NCBI RefSeq assembly: GCF_009909195.1 | Contig: NZ_JAAAMU010000001.1 | Location: 496,001-560,000 of the forward strand | Reading direction: 5' to 3' | Length of the DNA: 64,000 bases | Origin: Paenibacillus sacheonensis | Lineage (GTDB): Bacteria > Bacillota > Bacilli > Paenibacillales > Paenibacillaceae | Part shown: in pieces, positions 25,408 to 34,342 of the stretch | Position numbering within the stretch: position 1 is the first letter of the stretch | Layout: every line of letters begins with the position of its first letter | Notes under the pieces: model-generated | What the model was told of the DNA's origin: nothing | The model's input: the letters and a program-made list of their open reading frames with translations, nothing else | The model's database searches: none | Translations under genes and position numbers: made by a program

Positions 25408-26435
25408 GCCGATCCTCCCCCTTCGAAGTAGCGGTGGTAAATATCGTCCAGTCCGTATTGCTTGCGGCTGACCGCATGCAGCGATGCGCCGCTGTCGATG
25501 ACGGCCCTCGCGGCATCGGTCGTTAGATCTCGCTCGCAGCGGAGCTGGATGCGGACCGTCTCTTCCCCTGAACTTGCTTCATCCGGCGCTGCGTTTCTTC
25601 GTTCGGGAACGCCGAACGACAGGATGCCGGGGATTCCGGCCAGCCGTTCGCCGAGCTCTTCGCTCCAGCCGGACACCTCTAGTTCGACCGTAACGGCCCG
25701 ATCGTCGTCCAACTGCTCGGCCAGCGATTTGACGTCTCCCGAAGCGATGAGCTCGCCGCGGACGAATAAGCCGACCCGGTCGCAGATTTGCTGAACCTGA
25801 TGAAGATGGTGAGAGGATAGAAGCACGGTCAGCCCTTCCAGACGGCTTAGATCGCGTATGAGCTGCAGCAGCTCCCGCACGCCCTCCGGATCGATCCCAA
25901 GCGTGGGCTCGTCGAGGACGATAACCTCCGGATGCTTGATTAGCACGTCCGCGATGCCGAGCCGCTGCCGCATGCCGCGCGAGAACGCCCCGACCTTCTT
26001 ATCCAGCGCGCCGGACAAGCCTACCCGTTCCAGCAGCTCCAGCGCCTTACGGCGGGCCGGCTCCGAGGCGATGCGGTTCAAGCGGGCCGTGAAGAGCAAA
26101 TTGTCCAAAGCCGTACGATCTTCATAGAAGCCGACATCGTCCGGCATATAGCCGACTCGCCGCTTTACCTGGAGCGGCTGCCGCGTCGGATCAAGGCCGC
26201 ACACCCGAACCCGTCCGCTCGTCGGCTCGGTCAAGCCAAGCATCATCAGGATCGTCGTCGTTTTGCCTGCGCCGTTCGGTCCGAGGAGACCGAAGATCTC
26301 GCCTTTGGCGATGGTCAGATCGAGTTCGTTTACGGCGGCATGGCCGTCATACCGCTTCGTCAATCGGCTCAGCTCGATAATTGGAAGGGCCGCCTCCGCG
26401 GTTGCCGCCTGCGTTTCTGGGTGTACCATTACCAT
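25404..26435 (-). CDS. ABC transporter ATP-binding protein
   Basis: The 343-residue protein has Walker A GPNGAGKTT (residues 52-60), signature FSRGMRQRLG, Walker B VIVLDEPTLG and the H-loop LSSHH, followed by a C-terminal domain of about 110 residues as in drug or cell-envelope exporters. GGGAGGCGG at the end of the preceding NEW3 gene serves as its ribosome binding site. It pairs with the permease. Confidence 0.95.
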   Translation of the reverse strand: MVMVHPETQAATAEAALPIIELSRLTKRYDGHAAVNELDLTIAKGEIFGLLGPNGAGKTTTILMMLGLTEPTSGRVRVCGLDPTRQPLQVKRRVGYMPDDVGFYEDRTALDNLLFTARLNRIASEPARRKALELLERVGLSGALDKKVGAFSRGMRQRLGIADVLIKHPEVIVLDEPTLGIDPEGVRELLQLIRDLSRLEGLTVLLSSHHLHQVQQICDRVGLFVRGELIASGDVKSLAEQLDDDRAVTVELEVSGWSEELGERLAGIPGILSFGVPERRNAAPDEASSGEETVRIQLRCERDLTTDAARAVIDSGASLHAVSRKQYGLDDIYHRYFEGGGSA

Positions 26436-26437
26436 GG

Positions 26438-27604
26438 CTACCGCCTCCCGTATTTGCGGAACAAGACGTAGATGCCGGCCGCGACGACGAGAATGATCAG
26501 GATGCCGATCCAGCCCCAGAGCACCGAAGACTTGACGGCAACGCGAATCTGGGCGTCGGCGCTTTTCTCCGGCGATGCCGCGTTGATGCTGACGACGTAG
26601 TCGCCGGCCAGCGCCTTCTTGTCGGCCTTTATCGTTGCCTGTACATGGGACGCCTTGCCAGGCGCGATGCTGTCCACGTTGGCTGGCTCGAAAGTAACCT
26701 CCCAGCCGGGTGGCGCTTCGGCGGACAAGGCGACGTTCTTCAGCTCCGAGGAGCCCGCGTTCGTCACGACCAGGTCCATATGCCGTGTCGAGCCTGCCGT
26801 AACATCGGTACTGAGCACGTTGTCCGCCGTACTTAGCTTCAAATCGTAAGTACCGGTCACGACGGCTTCCACGGTCGTATCGGCAGAGGTGGCGTTATTG
26901 CCGGCCGAGATCGGTATCTTGTACGAGCCGGCCGTAACGGTTTCCGGCGGCTTAACGCCGATGCTGATCGATTTCTCCCCGTTCGGATCCACCTGGACGG
27001 AGGTCACGCTGGTACCGCCATCGGAGAAGGTGACGTCCCAGCCCGGGTCCGCCTGTGCCTGCAGCGCGTAGGTCTGCTTCTCCGCCGTGCGGTTGTGCAA
27101 GGTAGCGCTGAAGGTGAAGGTCGAATCGGAATGCCCCTGCATATTGGGCTGATCCGTCGTCAGCTCGGTGCGGAAGGTGCCTTTCTCGGATACGTCTACC
27201 GATAACGGCAGCGTCGCGCCGCCGGCGGTAACTTTGAAGCCGTATACGCCTTTGTCGACCTCGAGCGGAACGTCCAGCTGCAAATTGACGGTTTGCGTCT
27301 CGCCGGCCTTGACGGCAAGGCGGCTGACCGACCTTCCGCCGGCCGTCAGCTGATAGTCCCACTTGTTCCCTTCGGGATCGAAGCCGATGGTTACCGCTTC
27401 CGTCGAGCTGCCGCGGTTGATGACGTCGACGGCGTACGAGATTGAATCGCCCGGCGGTGCGGAGAGCTCCAAGTAAGGCGTGTACAGCTCGACGGAGCCG
27501 GCGGCCGCGGCGGATCCGGCGCCGACGCCGAACAGTGCCGAGCCCAGTGCGAGACAGATTCCGAGAAGACCCGCAAGGCTTGCTTTGCGGAATGAGCGAA
27601 GCAT
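26438..27604 (-). CDS. NEW3-domain extracellular membrane protein
   Basis: The 388-residue protein has a signal peptide (about 1-36), three Ig-like repeats with NEW3 features such as EVTFEPANVDSIAPGKASHV, and a C-terminal helix WGWIGILIILVVAAGIYVLF with a basic tail. Such proteins (COG1470) are commonly co-encoded with ABC-2 exporters, as here. It may present or receive exported material at the cell surface; this is inference. It is the first gene of the three-gene operon. Confidence 0.88.
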   Translation of the reverse strand: MLRSFRKASLAGLLGICLALGSALFGVGAGSAAAAGSVELYTPYLELSAPPGDSISYAVDVINRGSSTEAVTIGFDPEGNKWDYQLTAGGRSVSRLAVKAGETQTVNLQLDVPLEVDKGVYGFKVTAGGATLPLSVDVSEKGTFRTELTTDQPNMQGHSDSTFTFSATLHNRTAEKQTYALQAQADPGWDVTFSDGGTSVTSVQVDPNGEKSISIGVKPPETVTAGSYKIPISAGNNATSADTTVEAVVTGTYDLKLSTADNVLSTDVTAGSTRHMDLVVTNAGSSELKNVALSAEAPPGWEVTFEPANVDSIAPGKASHVQATIKADKKALAGDYVVSINAASPEKSADAQIRVAVKSSVLWGWIGILIILVVAAGIYVLFRKYGRR

Positions 27605-27797
27605 GTGAACCCCTCCTTGAACGAATGTTTGCAGCCCCTCTGGGAGCAGCTTTCATTGTCGGTACGAACGGCTGAGCAGGTTGGATTTACGTCCGCATAA
27701 AAATTTTTTTGTTTTCGAAGGACGCGAATTTTGATACAAAAGAAATAGGAGGAAGGGGTTCCTCGGAAGCAGTCGATCGGAAGGAGGAGTGGCGGCA

Positions 27798-28394
27798 ATG
27801 GAAGGTTCCGGCGAACAGATGGCCGTTGTGCTTCGCGAGATGTGCGAAGGGTCCGTGGAGGCGTTCGACGCGTTTTACGCCCGTTATACGCCGCTGATCA
27901 TGGGAATTGCGCTGCGAATGCTCGGCGACCGGATGGAAGCGGAAGATGCCTGCCATGACATCTTCCTCGAAGCGCTCCGCCGGGGGGGACGTTACGATCC
28001 GCGGCGCGGCTCCGTGGATGCATGGCTGGCAGTCATGACGAGGAGCCGCTGTCTCGACCGGCTTCGCCGCGGCAAAAAGCAGGTTTGCCGGGAGGAATGG
28101 GAAGCGGAAGCCGTGTCGGACTGGGAGGAGCCGGCCGAGGAGAAGGCGATGTCGCGCCTGCAGCGAGAAGCGGTTCGCGAAGCGCTGCGGGGACTGCCCG
28201 AGCAGCAGCTTCAAGCGGTGGTGGCCAGCTACTATGGCGCCAAGACCCACAGCGAAATGGCTTCCTCCTGGAACGTTCCGCTCGGGACCGTGAAGTCTTG
28301 GGTGCGTTACGGCCTGCACAACGTGCGCAGGCAATTGGAGAAACGCGGCTGGGCAGGGGATCGCGATCACGGCACGGGGGAGGTGCGCAAATGA
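27798..28394 (+). CDS. ECF RNA polymerase sigma factor
   Basis: The 198-residue protein has region 2 (FDAFYARYTPLIMGIALRML, DACHDIFLEALRR) and region 4 (ALRGLPEQQLQAVVASYYG, VPLGTVKSWVRYGL). It resembles SigK/RpoE-type sigma factors paired with RskA-like anti-sigma proteins. AAGGAGGAG lies nine bases before the ATG. Its stop overlaps the anti-sigma start (ATGA), so the two are translationally coupled. It is divergent from the NEW3/ABC operon, a plausible target. Confidence 0.9.
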   Translation: MEGSGEQMAVVLREMCEGSVEAFDAFYARYTPLIMGIALRMLGDRMEAEDACHDIFLEALRRGGRYDPRRGSVDAWLAVMTRSRCLDRLRRGKKQVCREEWEAEAVSDWEEPAEEKAMSRLQREAVREALRGLPEQQLQAVVASYYGAKTHSEMASSWNVPLGTVKSWVRYGLHNVRRQLEKRGWAGDRDHGTGEVRK

Positions 28395-29197
28395 ACGGAA
28401 CGCCTGGGTTTCGGTCGGAAACATGCCCGAAGCATTACGCGGAAGAGGATTGGATCGATTGGCTGCTGGGCCGAAAGCCGAAGCTTGAATATGAGACGAT
28501 GACCGGCCATCTTGAGCGCTGTCCAAGATGCCGCGGGATCGAAGCGGCATGGGCGCCGCTGCTTAAGAACGACGGGCTTCGGGAGAATGACGTTCCTGCC
28601 GATGGGCCGCGGATGGCTAAATCCCATCTGCTTTCCGAGGCGATGCATCGCCGTCTTCGCGGGCGCGTCCGTCTGCGCGCGGCGGGAATCCGCGCGCGCC
28701 GCGCGCTGCACGCGCACCGCAGGACGGCAGTTGCCTTGGCGGCGGCCGCCGCGCTGTTGTTGTGCGTTGCCGGGTTATACCGAACGACGGCGAGCCAGTC
28801 GGATCAACGCAAGGCTGCCGCGGCCGTCCTTGAGCCGACCGCCCAGTCCTTCCTTGAGGATCCGCAGACGGCAAGCTACCGCATTCATCCGGGGCAGGAA
28901 GCGCTGGGGGAAGGCTATATCTGGTTCAACGATTCGTCCGGCGAAATGTACGTTATGCTGGATGGCGTGCTTCCGAGCGAGGATCATGACGTGCAGGCCT
29001 GGGCGGTGGATGCACAGGAGCGCGAGCGCGTGAACTTGGGCTTGCTGCATCATGATCGCGCGAGCCGCGCTTACTTGTATATCAGGAAAGGGATGCTGCT
29101 TCAGGCCCATCATATCGCGCTGACCGTAGAACCGTCGGGAGGCAGCAGCATGCCGACGGAACCCGACGCGTTGGTTTTCCGTCTGCGCCGCGGTTGA
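28391..29197 (+). CDS. Anti-sigma factor, RskA-like
   Basis: The 268-residue protein has a cytoplasmic zinc-type anti-sigma motif H40-LER-C44-PR-C47, one membrane helix (about 112-130) and an extracellular RskA-like domain with GEGYIWFNDSSGEMYVML and LPSEDHDVQAWAVD. It should hold the upstream sigma factor inactive at the membrane until a surface signal triggers its release or proteolysis. Confidence 0.87.
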   Translation: MNGTPGFRSETCPKHYAEEDWIDWLLGRKPKLEYETMTGHLERCPRCRGIEAAWAPLLKNDGLRENDVPADGPRMAKSHLLSEAMHRRLRGRVRLRAAGIRARRALHAHRRTAVALAAAAALLLCVAGLYRTTASQSDQRKAAAAVLEPTAQSFLEDPQTASYRIHPGQEALGEGYIWFNDSSGEMYVMLDGVLPSEDHDVQAWAVDAQERERVNLGLLHHDRASRAYLYIRKGMLLQAHHIALTVEPSGGSSMPTEPDALVFRLRRG

Positions 29198-29250
29198 TCC
29201 CGGCCGGTTTCATGGTAAACTGGAGGAAAACGTATGCAGGAGGCCGCATC

Positions 29251-30009
29251 ATGAAACGCATCTCATTCGTACTTCCGGCCTTATTGTCCGTCTTCCTCGC
29301 CAGCTGTTCGATCTACGCTTCGCCTTCGGCAACGGCCCCGGAGGCGGAAGGCGTCCACGCGGAATGGGCATTCACGCAGGCCGGCCAGAAACCGGAGAAG
29401 CTGCTGATCGACGTTATCGACGACGCTGCGAAAACGCTGGATATCGCGATCTATAGTCTGACGAAACCGGATATCGTCGATGCGATCAAACGCGCGAAAC
29501 GGCGCGGCGTCAACGTCAGGCTCATCACGGACCGCATCCAGGCCGGCGGCAAGAGCCAGCAGGAAGCGCTGAAGCTGCTGGGCAGCGCGGGCATCCCGAT
29601 GAAGCTGAACAAGCATAGCGGCTTGATGCATCTCAAAATGGTCGTCGCAGACGACGAAACGGCGACGACCGGCTCGTTCAACTACTCGAAAGCGGCAAGC
29701 ACCGACAACGACGAAGTGCTGATGGTGCTGCGGAATGCCGACGTCGCCAAGTCGTTCGAGAGCCAATTCGAAGCGATGTGGACGGATACGGCAGCTTTTG
29801 CGGCGGTATCGCCCGCAATCGCGGATGGAACCGCAGGTCCGGCGAAGTCAACCGCTCCCGCCGCTCCCGCCGATTCTTCCGGAGGGACGGTCGTTTATCG
29901 CAGCTGCGCCGAAGCGAAAGCGGCCGGCAAGACGCCGCTCCACCGGGGAGATCCCGGTTACAGCGCCAAAATGGACGGCGACGGAGATGGCGTCGCTTGC
30001 GAGTCTTGA
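29251..30009 (+). CDS. Lipoprotein PLD-like nuclease with Excalibur domain
   Basis: The 252-residue protein has a signal with lipobox-like L-A-S-C (Cys19), a phospholipase-D fold with one HKD motif (H127-x-K129-x4-D134, then GSFNYS), a Pro/Ala linker and a C-terminal Excalibur domain ending MDGDGDGVAC, a calcium-binding DxDxDG loop. One HKD per chain implies a homodimer. It resembles the Nuc/EndA-type extracellular nuclease group, and should act outside the membrane. AGGAGG precedes the ATG. Confidence 0.85.
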   Translation: MKRISFVLPALLSVFLASCSIYASPSATAPEAEGVHAEWAFTQAGQKPEKLLIDVIDDAAKTLDIAIYSLTKPDIVDAIKRAKRRGVNVRLITDRIQAGGKSQQEALKLLGSAGIPMKLNKHSGLMHLKMVVADDETATTGSFNYSKAASTDNDEVLMVLRNADVAKSFESQFEAMWTDTAAFAAVSPAIADGTAGPAKSTAPAAPADSSGGTVVYRSCAEAKAAGKTPLHRGDPGYSAKMDGDGDGVACES

Positions 30010-30043
30010 TGTAGAAGCCCGCATCCGCGGATTTGTGTCTGTC

Positions 30044-30079
30044 AGGCCAACCAGTTTCATCTGGTTGGCCTATTTATTT
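30044..30079 (+). terminator. Terminator after the PLD nuclease gene
   Basis: AGGCCAACCAG and CTGGTTGGCCT form an 11 bp stem with a six-base loop, followed by ATTTATTT. Confidence 0.75.
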
Positions 30080-30219
30080 GGTTGCTTGTCTATTCGGGCG
30101 ACAAAAGACGACAAGAACTTCGGATGAGCGCAGGGTTTTGCGATTTTTTGTCGAATCCTTGAATCAAGCGTCATCGTTTTCCGCTGCATTCATTAAAGGA
30201 GTGACCGAACATAAACACC

Positions 30220-33200
30220 GTGCCTCACCGTTGGAAGAGAAAACCGACGTTGAACGCCAGACTGAGAGCGCTCGGACTCGTATTCGTCCTGATCGTCGGC
30301 TGCGCGTGCACGTCTATTTTTTCCTATGTCGAGCTTATGCATCAAGAGAAGAATATCCATCATCAACTGGAACAGACGATTATGCTGCAGCAGCAGTTTA
30401 TCGATAAATGGCTTGACGACCGGATGGCGGACATCAAGGTGATCGCGAACGATCCAGCGCATATGACGGGCGACAAGGCGAGAATCCAACAGCTGATGGC
30501 ACTCGTCAAAGAAAACCACCGGGAATTCCGCTCGATCGGGCTCGTCGGCCGCGACGGCAAAACCTCTGACGGCAGGGATCTTAGGGACAGGCCGTATTAT
30601 CAGGCTGCCATGCAGGGGGCTGCGACCGTATCGGACGTGCTCGCCTCGCGCGTAGACGGCAAACGGATCATCGTGTTTGCTTCGCCCGTCGTTTCGAAAG
30701 AGCATTCCTTTCAAGGGGTTATTATGGGGACGGTCGAACTGACGACGATCGAGCAGCTCATGCGGCGGTTTACGTACGGCGAGCAAGGGCAGACGTACGT
30801 GGTCAATCGGGACGGAACGCTGATTACGGGCGAGGGGAGCGGGGCCGCTAACCCCCTCCGAATCCATGACGCCCTATTGGAGAAAGCGAAAGCCGGCCGT
30901 ATCTCCCTGCACGCGTACAACAATTACCTCGGCGTCTCCGTTTACGGAGCGTATTTATGGACCAAGAACGGCAGCTGGCTGATCATCGGCGAAGCGGCCA
31001 AGGCAGATGTGCTGTCGGCGCTGTATACGGAGCTGAGATACGCATCGTTGTTCATATTGCTGGCCATGCTTGCGGCCGTGCTCGTCATGCTTCGCACGTC
31101 CAAACGGATATCGAGCCCGGTCAACCAATTGCTGCGCGGCGTTCGGATTATCAGGGACGGGGATTATCATTACCGGATCGATCCCGGCGTGCTGGCGTCA
31201 TCGACGATTGAGTTTCAACAGCTGGGCCAATCCTTCAACGCGATGTCCGATACGATTCGGGAGCGGTCGGAAGCGCTCAGCCAAGAGCGTAATTTTGCAT
31301 CGTCCATCATCGATACGGCTGCTTCGCTGATCGTCGTACTCGACAGGGACGGCGGCATGCTGCGATTTAATCGAAGCTGCGAGCAGGCTACCGGCTATTC
31401 GTTCGATGAGGTGCGGAATGCCTCCATCTACGACATGCTCATTCCGCCCGAAGAGGAAGAGTCCGTCCGCTCGCATTTCCGGGCGCTGCTTTCCGCGGGC
31501 GGAAGCTATCGCAACGAGAATCACTGGCGGACGCGTTCCGGCGAGCTGCGGCTGATCGCCTGGTCCAACACGATCGTGCAAGAGCCCAATGGCAACGTCA
31601 AGCACATTATCGGCATCGGCATCGATATTACGGAACAGCGCAAGGTGGAACGCGCGCTCGGCGAAAGCGAGGAACGGTTCAGGCTGATCGTCGGTTCCAT
31701 GGAAGAAGTCGTGGCGACGTACGATGCCGAGCTGAAGCTGACCGGCGTCTACGGCCGGTCCATGAACGATAGCGGCCAAGCTTTCGGGGCGGTGCAAACG
31801 GGGATGAAGGTGCGTCAGCCGATGGGCGCCGATAACGCCGATTTGCATGAGCAGGCGATGCGGCTCGCGCTTCGGGAGAAGACGAACGTCATCGAATGGT
31901 CCGCCGAATCGTCGGAAGGCGCTCCGCGCAGCTACCAAACCTCCTATTCCACGCTTCGCGACAACAGCGAGATTATGGGCGTCGTCGCGGTCAGCCGCGA
32001 CATTACGCAGCTGAAGTCGGCGGAGGAAGCGTATCGGGAGTCTCAGGCGCGGATCACGAATATACTGGAGAGCATCACGGATGCCTTCATGGCGCTGAAT
32101 TATGATTGGACGCTGGCTTACGTGAACAGCGAAGCGGAGAGCATGCTCGGCAGAAGCCGCTCGCAGATCATGGGCAAGCTGCTCTGGGACGTATTCCCCG
32201 ATATGGCGGATTCGCCTATGCGCGAGTGCTGCCGGCAAGCCATGGAGAAGCAGATGCCGGTCTCGACGGAGGATTACGTGCCGCATCTGAAGGCGTGGTA
32301 CAGCGTGCATATCTACCCTTCCAAGGTCGGTCTGTCCATCTATCTTCAGGACATCACGGTGCGCAAGGAGCTGGAGCAGACGGCCGCCGAAAGCCGGCTC
32401 CGGCTTACCTCGATCATCGAAACGGTGCCGTCGGGGATTATCGTCGTCGATCAGAACGGACAGATCGTCGTGGCGAACCGGATGGCGGAAGAGATCTACG
32501 GCATGAGCAAGGAAGAGATAATCAGCCATCCTTACGACAGCCGGATATGGAAGCTGTCCGACTTCGCCGGCAATCCGCTGCCGGTCGAGGACTATCCCGT
32601 CTCGATCGCTATTCGGACGGGCTTGCCGGTGTCGAACAGCGAATATATTTTCCGGAGGCCTAACGGGGAAAGCGCGATGATCTCCTGCAATTGCTCGCCG
32701 CTGTTCGATCATGAGGGGAACGTGACCAGCGTGCTCGTCTCGCTGTCCGACATTACGGGGCGGATCGCGACGCAGACAGAGCTTCGAGCCGCTAACGACG
32801 AGCTGCGAAAGCTGTCCTCGCTTGACGGTTTGACGGGAATATTCAATCGGCGCTACTTCAACGAGCAGCTGCGCGCGGAATGGAACACGCACACGCTGAG
32901 GAAGGAACCGCTGTCGCTTATCATGCTGGATATCGATTATTTCAAAGCGTACAACGATACGTACGGGCATCTCGGCGGCGACATGTGCCTGAAGACCGTC
33001 GCGTCCACGATCCGGTCCTCGCTCAAGAAGCAGCGGTATTTCGTGGCGCGTTACGGCGGCGAAGAGTTCGGCATCGTGCTGCCGGGCGCGTCGCTTGACG
33101 AAGCGGCAAGTCTCGCGGAGTCGCTACGGGAACGCATCGAGAGCAAAGAAATCTCGCATGCGAATTCCAAAGTCAGCCGCTACGTGACGATCAGTCTCGG

Positions 33201-33345
33201 CGTGGCATCGTTCGTGCCGAAGTTCGGGAGCGAGGAGGACGCGCTGGTCGCGGCGGCGGACAAATGCTTGTACGAGGCGAAGCGGACGCGCAATCGGGTC
33301 GTGGCCCATGAGAATCGATCGGATCGGGAGAAAGTCTCGATCTAG
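30220..33345 (+). CDS. Membrane diguanylate cyclase: dCache-HAMP-PAS(x4)-GGDEF
   Basis: The 1041-residue protein has a first helix (17-37), an extracellular dCache sensor (about 40-265), a second helix (274-292), HAMP (293-350), four PAS domains (about 355-472, 480-598, 605-715, 725-850) and a GGDEF domain (862-1033). The active-site loop is GGEEF at 946-950, so it should make cyclic di-GMP from GTP. The inhibitory I-site RxxD is replaced by K-Q-R-Y, so product inhibition is probably absent. There is no EAL domain. The start is uncertain: GTG is 18 bases from AAAGGAG, while an in-frame ATA (30211) has ideal spacing. Confidence 0.93.
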   Translation: MPHRWKRKPTLNARLRALGLVFVLIVGCACTSIFSYVELMHQEKNIHHQLEQTIMLQQQFIDKWLDDRMADIKVIANDPAHMTGDKARIQQLMALVKENHREFRSIGLVGRDGKTSDGRDLRDRPYYQAAMQGAATVSDVLASRVDGKRIIVFASPVVSKEHSFQGVIMGTVELTTIEQLMRRFTYGEQGQTYVVNRDGTLITGEGSGAANPLRIHDALLEKAKAGRISLHAYNNYLGVSVYGAYLWTKNGSWLIIGEAAKADVLSALYTELRYASLFILLAMLAAVLVMLRTSKRISSPVNQLLRGVRIIRDGDYHYRIDPGVLASSTIEFQQLGQSFNAMSDTIRERSEALSQERNFASSIIDTAASLIVVLDRDGGMLRFNRSCEQATGYSFDEVRNASIYDMLIPPEEEESVRSHFRALLSAGGSYRNENHWRTRSGELRLIAWSNTIVQEPNGNVKHIIGIGIDITEQRKVERALGESEERFRLIVGSMEEVVATYDAELKLTGVYGRSMNDSGQAFGAVQTGMKVRQPMGADNADLHEQAMRLALREKTNVIEWSAESSEGAPRSYQTSYSTLRDNSEIMGVVAVSRDITQLKSAEEAYRESQARITNILESITDAFMALNYDWTLAYVNSEAESMLGRSRSQIMGKLLWDVFPDMADSPMRECCRQAMEKQMPVSTEDYVPHLKAWYSVHIYPSKVGLSIYLQDITVRKELEQTAAESRLRLTSIIETVPSGIIVVDQNGQIVVANRMAEEIYGMSKEEIISHPYDSRIWKLSDFAGNPLPVEDYPVSIAIRTGLPVSNSEYIFRRPNGESAMISCNCSPLFDHEGNVTSVLVSLSDITGRIATQTELRAANDELRKLSSLDGLTGIFNRRYFNEQLRAEWNTHTLRKEPLSLIMLDIDYFKAYNDTYGHLGGDMCLKTVASTIRSSLKKQRYFVARYGGEEFGIVLPGASLDEAASLAESLRERIESKEISHANSKVSRYVTISLGVASFVPKFGSEEDALVAAADKCLYEAKRTRNRVVAHENRSDREKVSI

Positions 33346-33362
33346 CCTCCAGCCTGCAATAG

Positions 33363-33404
33363 AAAGGACCGCGGCAAGCGTCTAAGCGCCTGCCGCGGTC
33401 CTTT
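33363..33404. terminator. Bidirectional terminator
   Basis: AAAGGACCGCGGCA and TGCCGCGGTCCTTT form a 14 bp stem with A/T flanks, between the convergent cyclase and TetR genes. Confidence 0.8.
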
Positions 33405-33450
33405 GTCGTTCAAACGTGCAATTCGGATCCATGTCGTTCAATCGTTCGCA

Positions 33451-34137
33451 TCAATACACGCCGTAAGTGACTTTGCGAACGAGCTGTTCGATCCGTTCCG
33501 CCATGCCCGAATCGTCGAGCTGTCCGTAGACTTCGACCCTGAACAGCTGCCGCTTCTTGATTTGATAATAATCCGCGATTGCGCCCCGAAGCGTCAAATC
33601 ATGCTTCATCAAGTAGTGCGGATCCAGCAGATGGCGGAACATGAGCTCATCCTGAACGATCAGCAGCGTGGTGTTCGTATCGTACATGATGCCGTCCCGG
33701 ATGCCCTGGTCGTAGAAGCGGCGCAGCCGCTCGTTCCGTTCGCTGATCGCGACCTCGATGGACGCCATCAGCTGCGGATACACTTCGCGCAGATCGCCGA
33801 AGAACGTCTCCGTGCCGTAGTTGGCGATAAGCAGCGTTTGGGCGAAGGAAGATTTGAAGCCTTTAAAGTAATCCTCCGCGCTGCCGGTGTCGTATTGACA
33901 TTCTGCTCCTACGACATACTGCGTGAACAGCTGCACCAGAATTTCTATGATTTCGTCACGGGAAGTGAAATATTTGTACAAGGTCGCTTTGGACAGGTCC
34001 ATCGTTTTGGCGATGTCGTCCATGCGAAGGCTTTGGAAGCCGTTTAATTTAACGGGATGAAGGAGCTTGGCTACGTATTTGTTCTTGATCGTCTCGTCCG
34101 TATACCGGCATTGCTGCGTTTCGTTGCTCGGTTCCAT
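33451..34137 (-). CDS. TetR/AcrR family transcriptional regulator
   Basis: The 228-residue protein has a TetR HTH (GFQSLRMDDIAKTMDLSKAT with LYKYFTSRDEI after it) and a helical ligand domain. It is divergent from a DHA2 drug-type exporter with about 205 bases between, the usual arrangement for local repression. A six-base inverted repeat in that gap is a candidate operator. Confidence 0.9.
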   Translation of the reverse strand: MEPSNETQQCRYTDETIKNKYVAKLLHPVKLNGFQSLRMDDIAKTMDLSKATLYKYFTSRDEIIEILVQLFTQYVVGAECQYDTGSAEDYFKGFKSSFAQTLLIANYGTETFFGDLREVYPQLMASIEVAISERNERLRRFYDQGIRDGIMYDTNTTLLIVQDELMFRHLLDPHYLMKHDLTLRGAIADYYQIKKRQLFRVEVYGQLDDSGMAERIEQLVRKVTYGVY

Positions 34138-34207
34138 TGGCTCACGCTCTCTTTCTATATCTTAAGTATACACAAAGCGGAGCTTGAAATAAACGATATA
34201 GCCAAAC

Positions 34208-34234
34208 TAAACTAATATTGACGAAATGAGTTTA
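34208..34234. promoter_or_regulatory. Candidate TetR operator
   Basis: TAAACT and AGTTTA are inverted around 15 bases, between the divergent regulator and exporter genes. TTGACG inside the spacer could be a -35 element of the exporter promoter. The repeat is short and could be chance. Confidence 0.35.
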
Positions 34235-34342
34235 CTTTATCTAGGCGTTGGTGTATGATCAGTTTTACAAAATGGCCGACGCACGGCAATCGACGTGCGC
34301 AATAGAGCCATGACGATAACGCGAGGGAGAGAACCAAACCGA

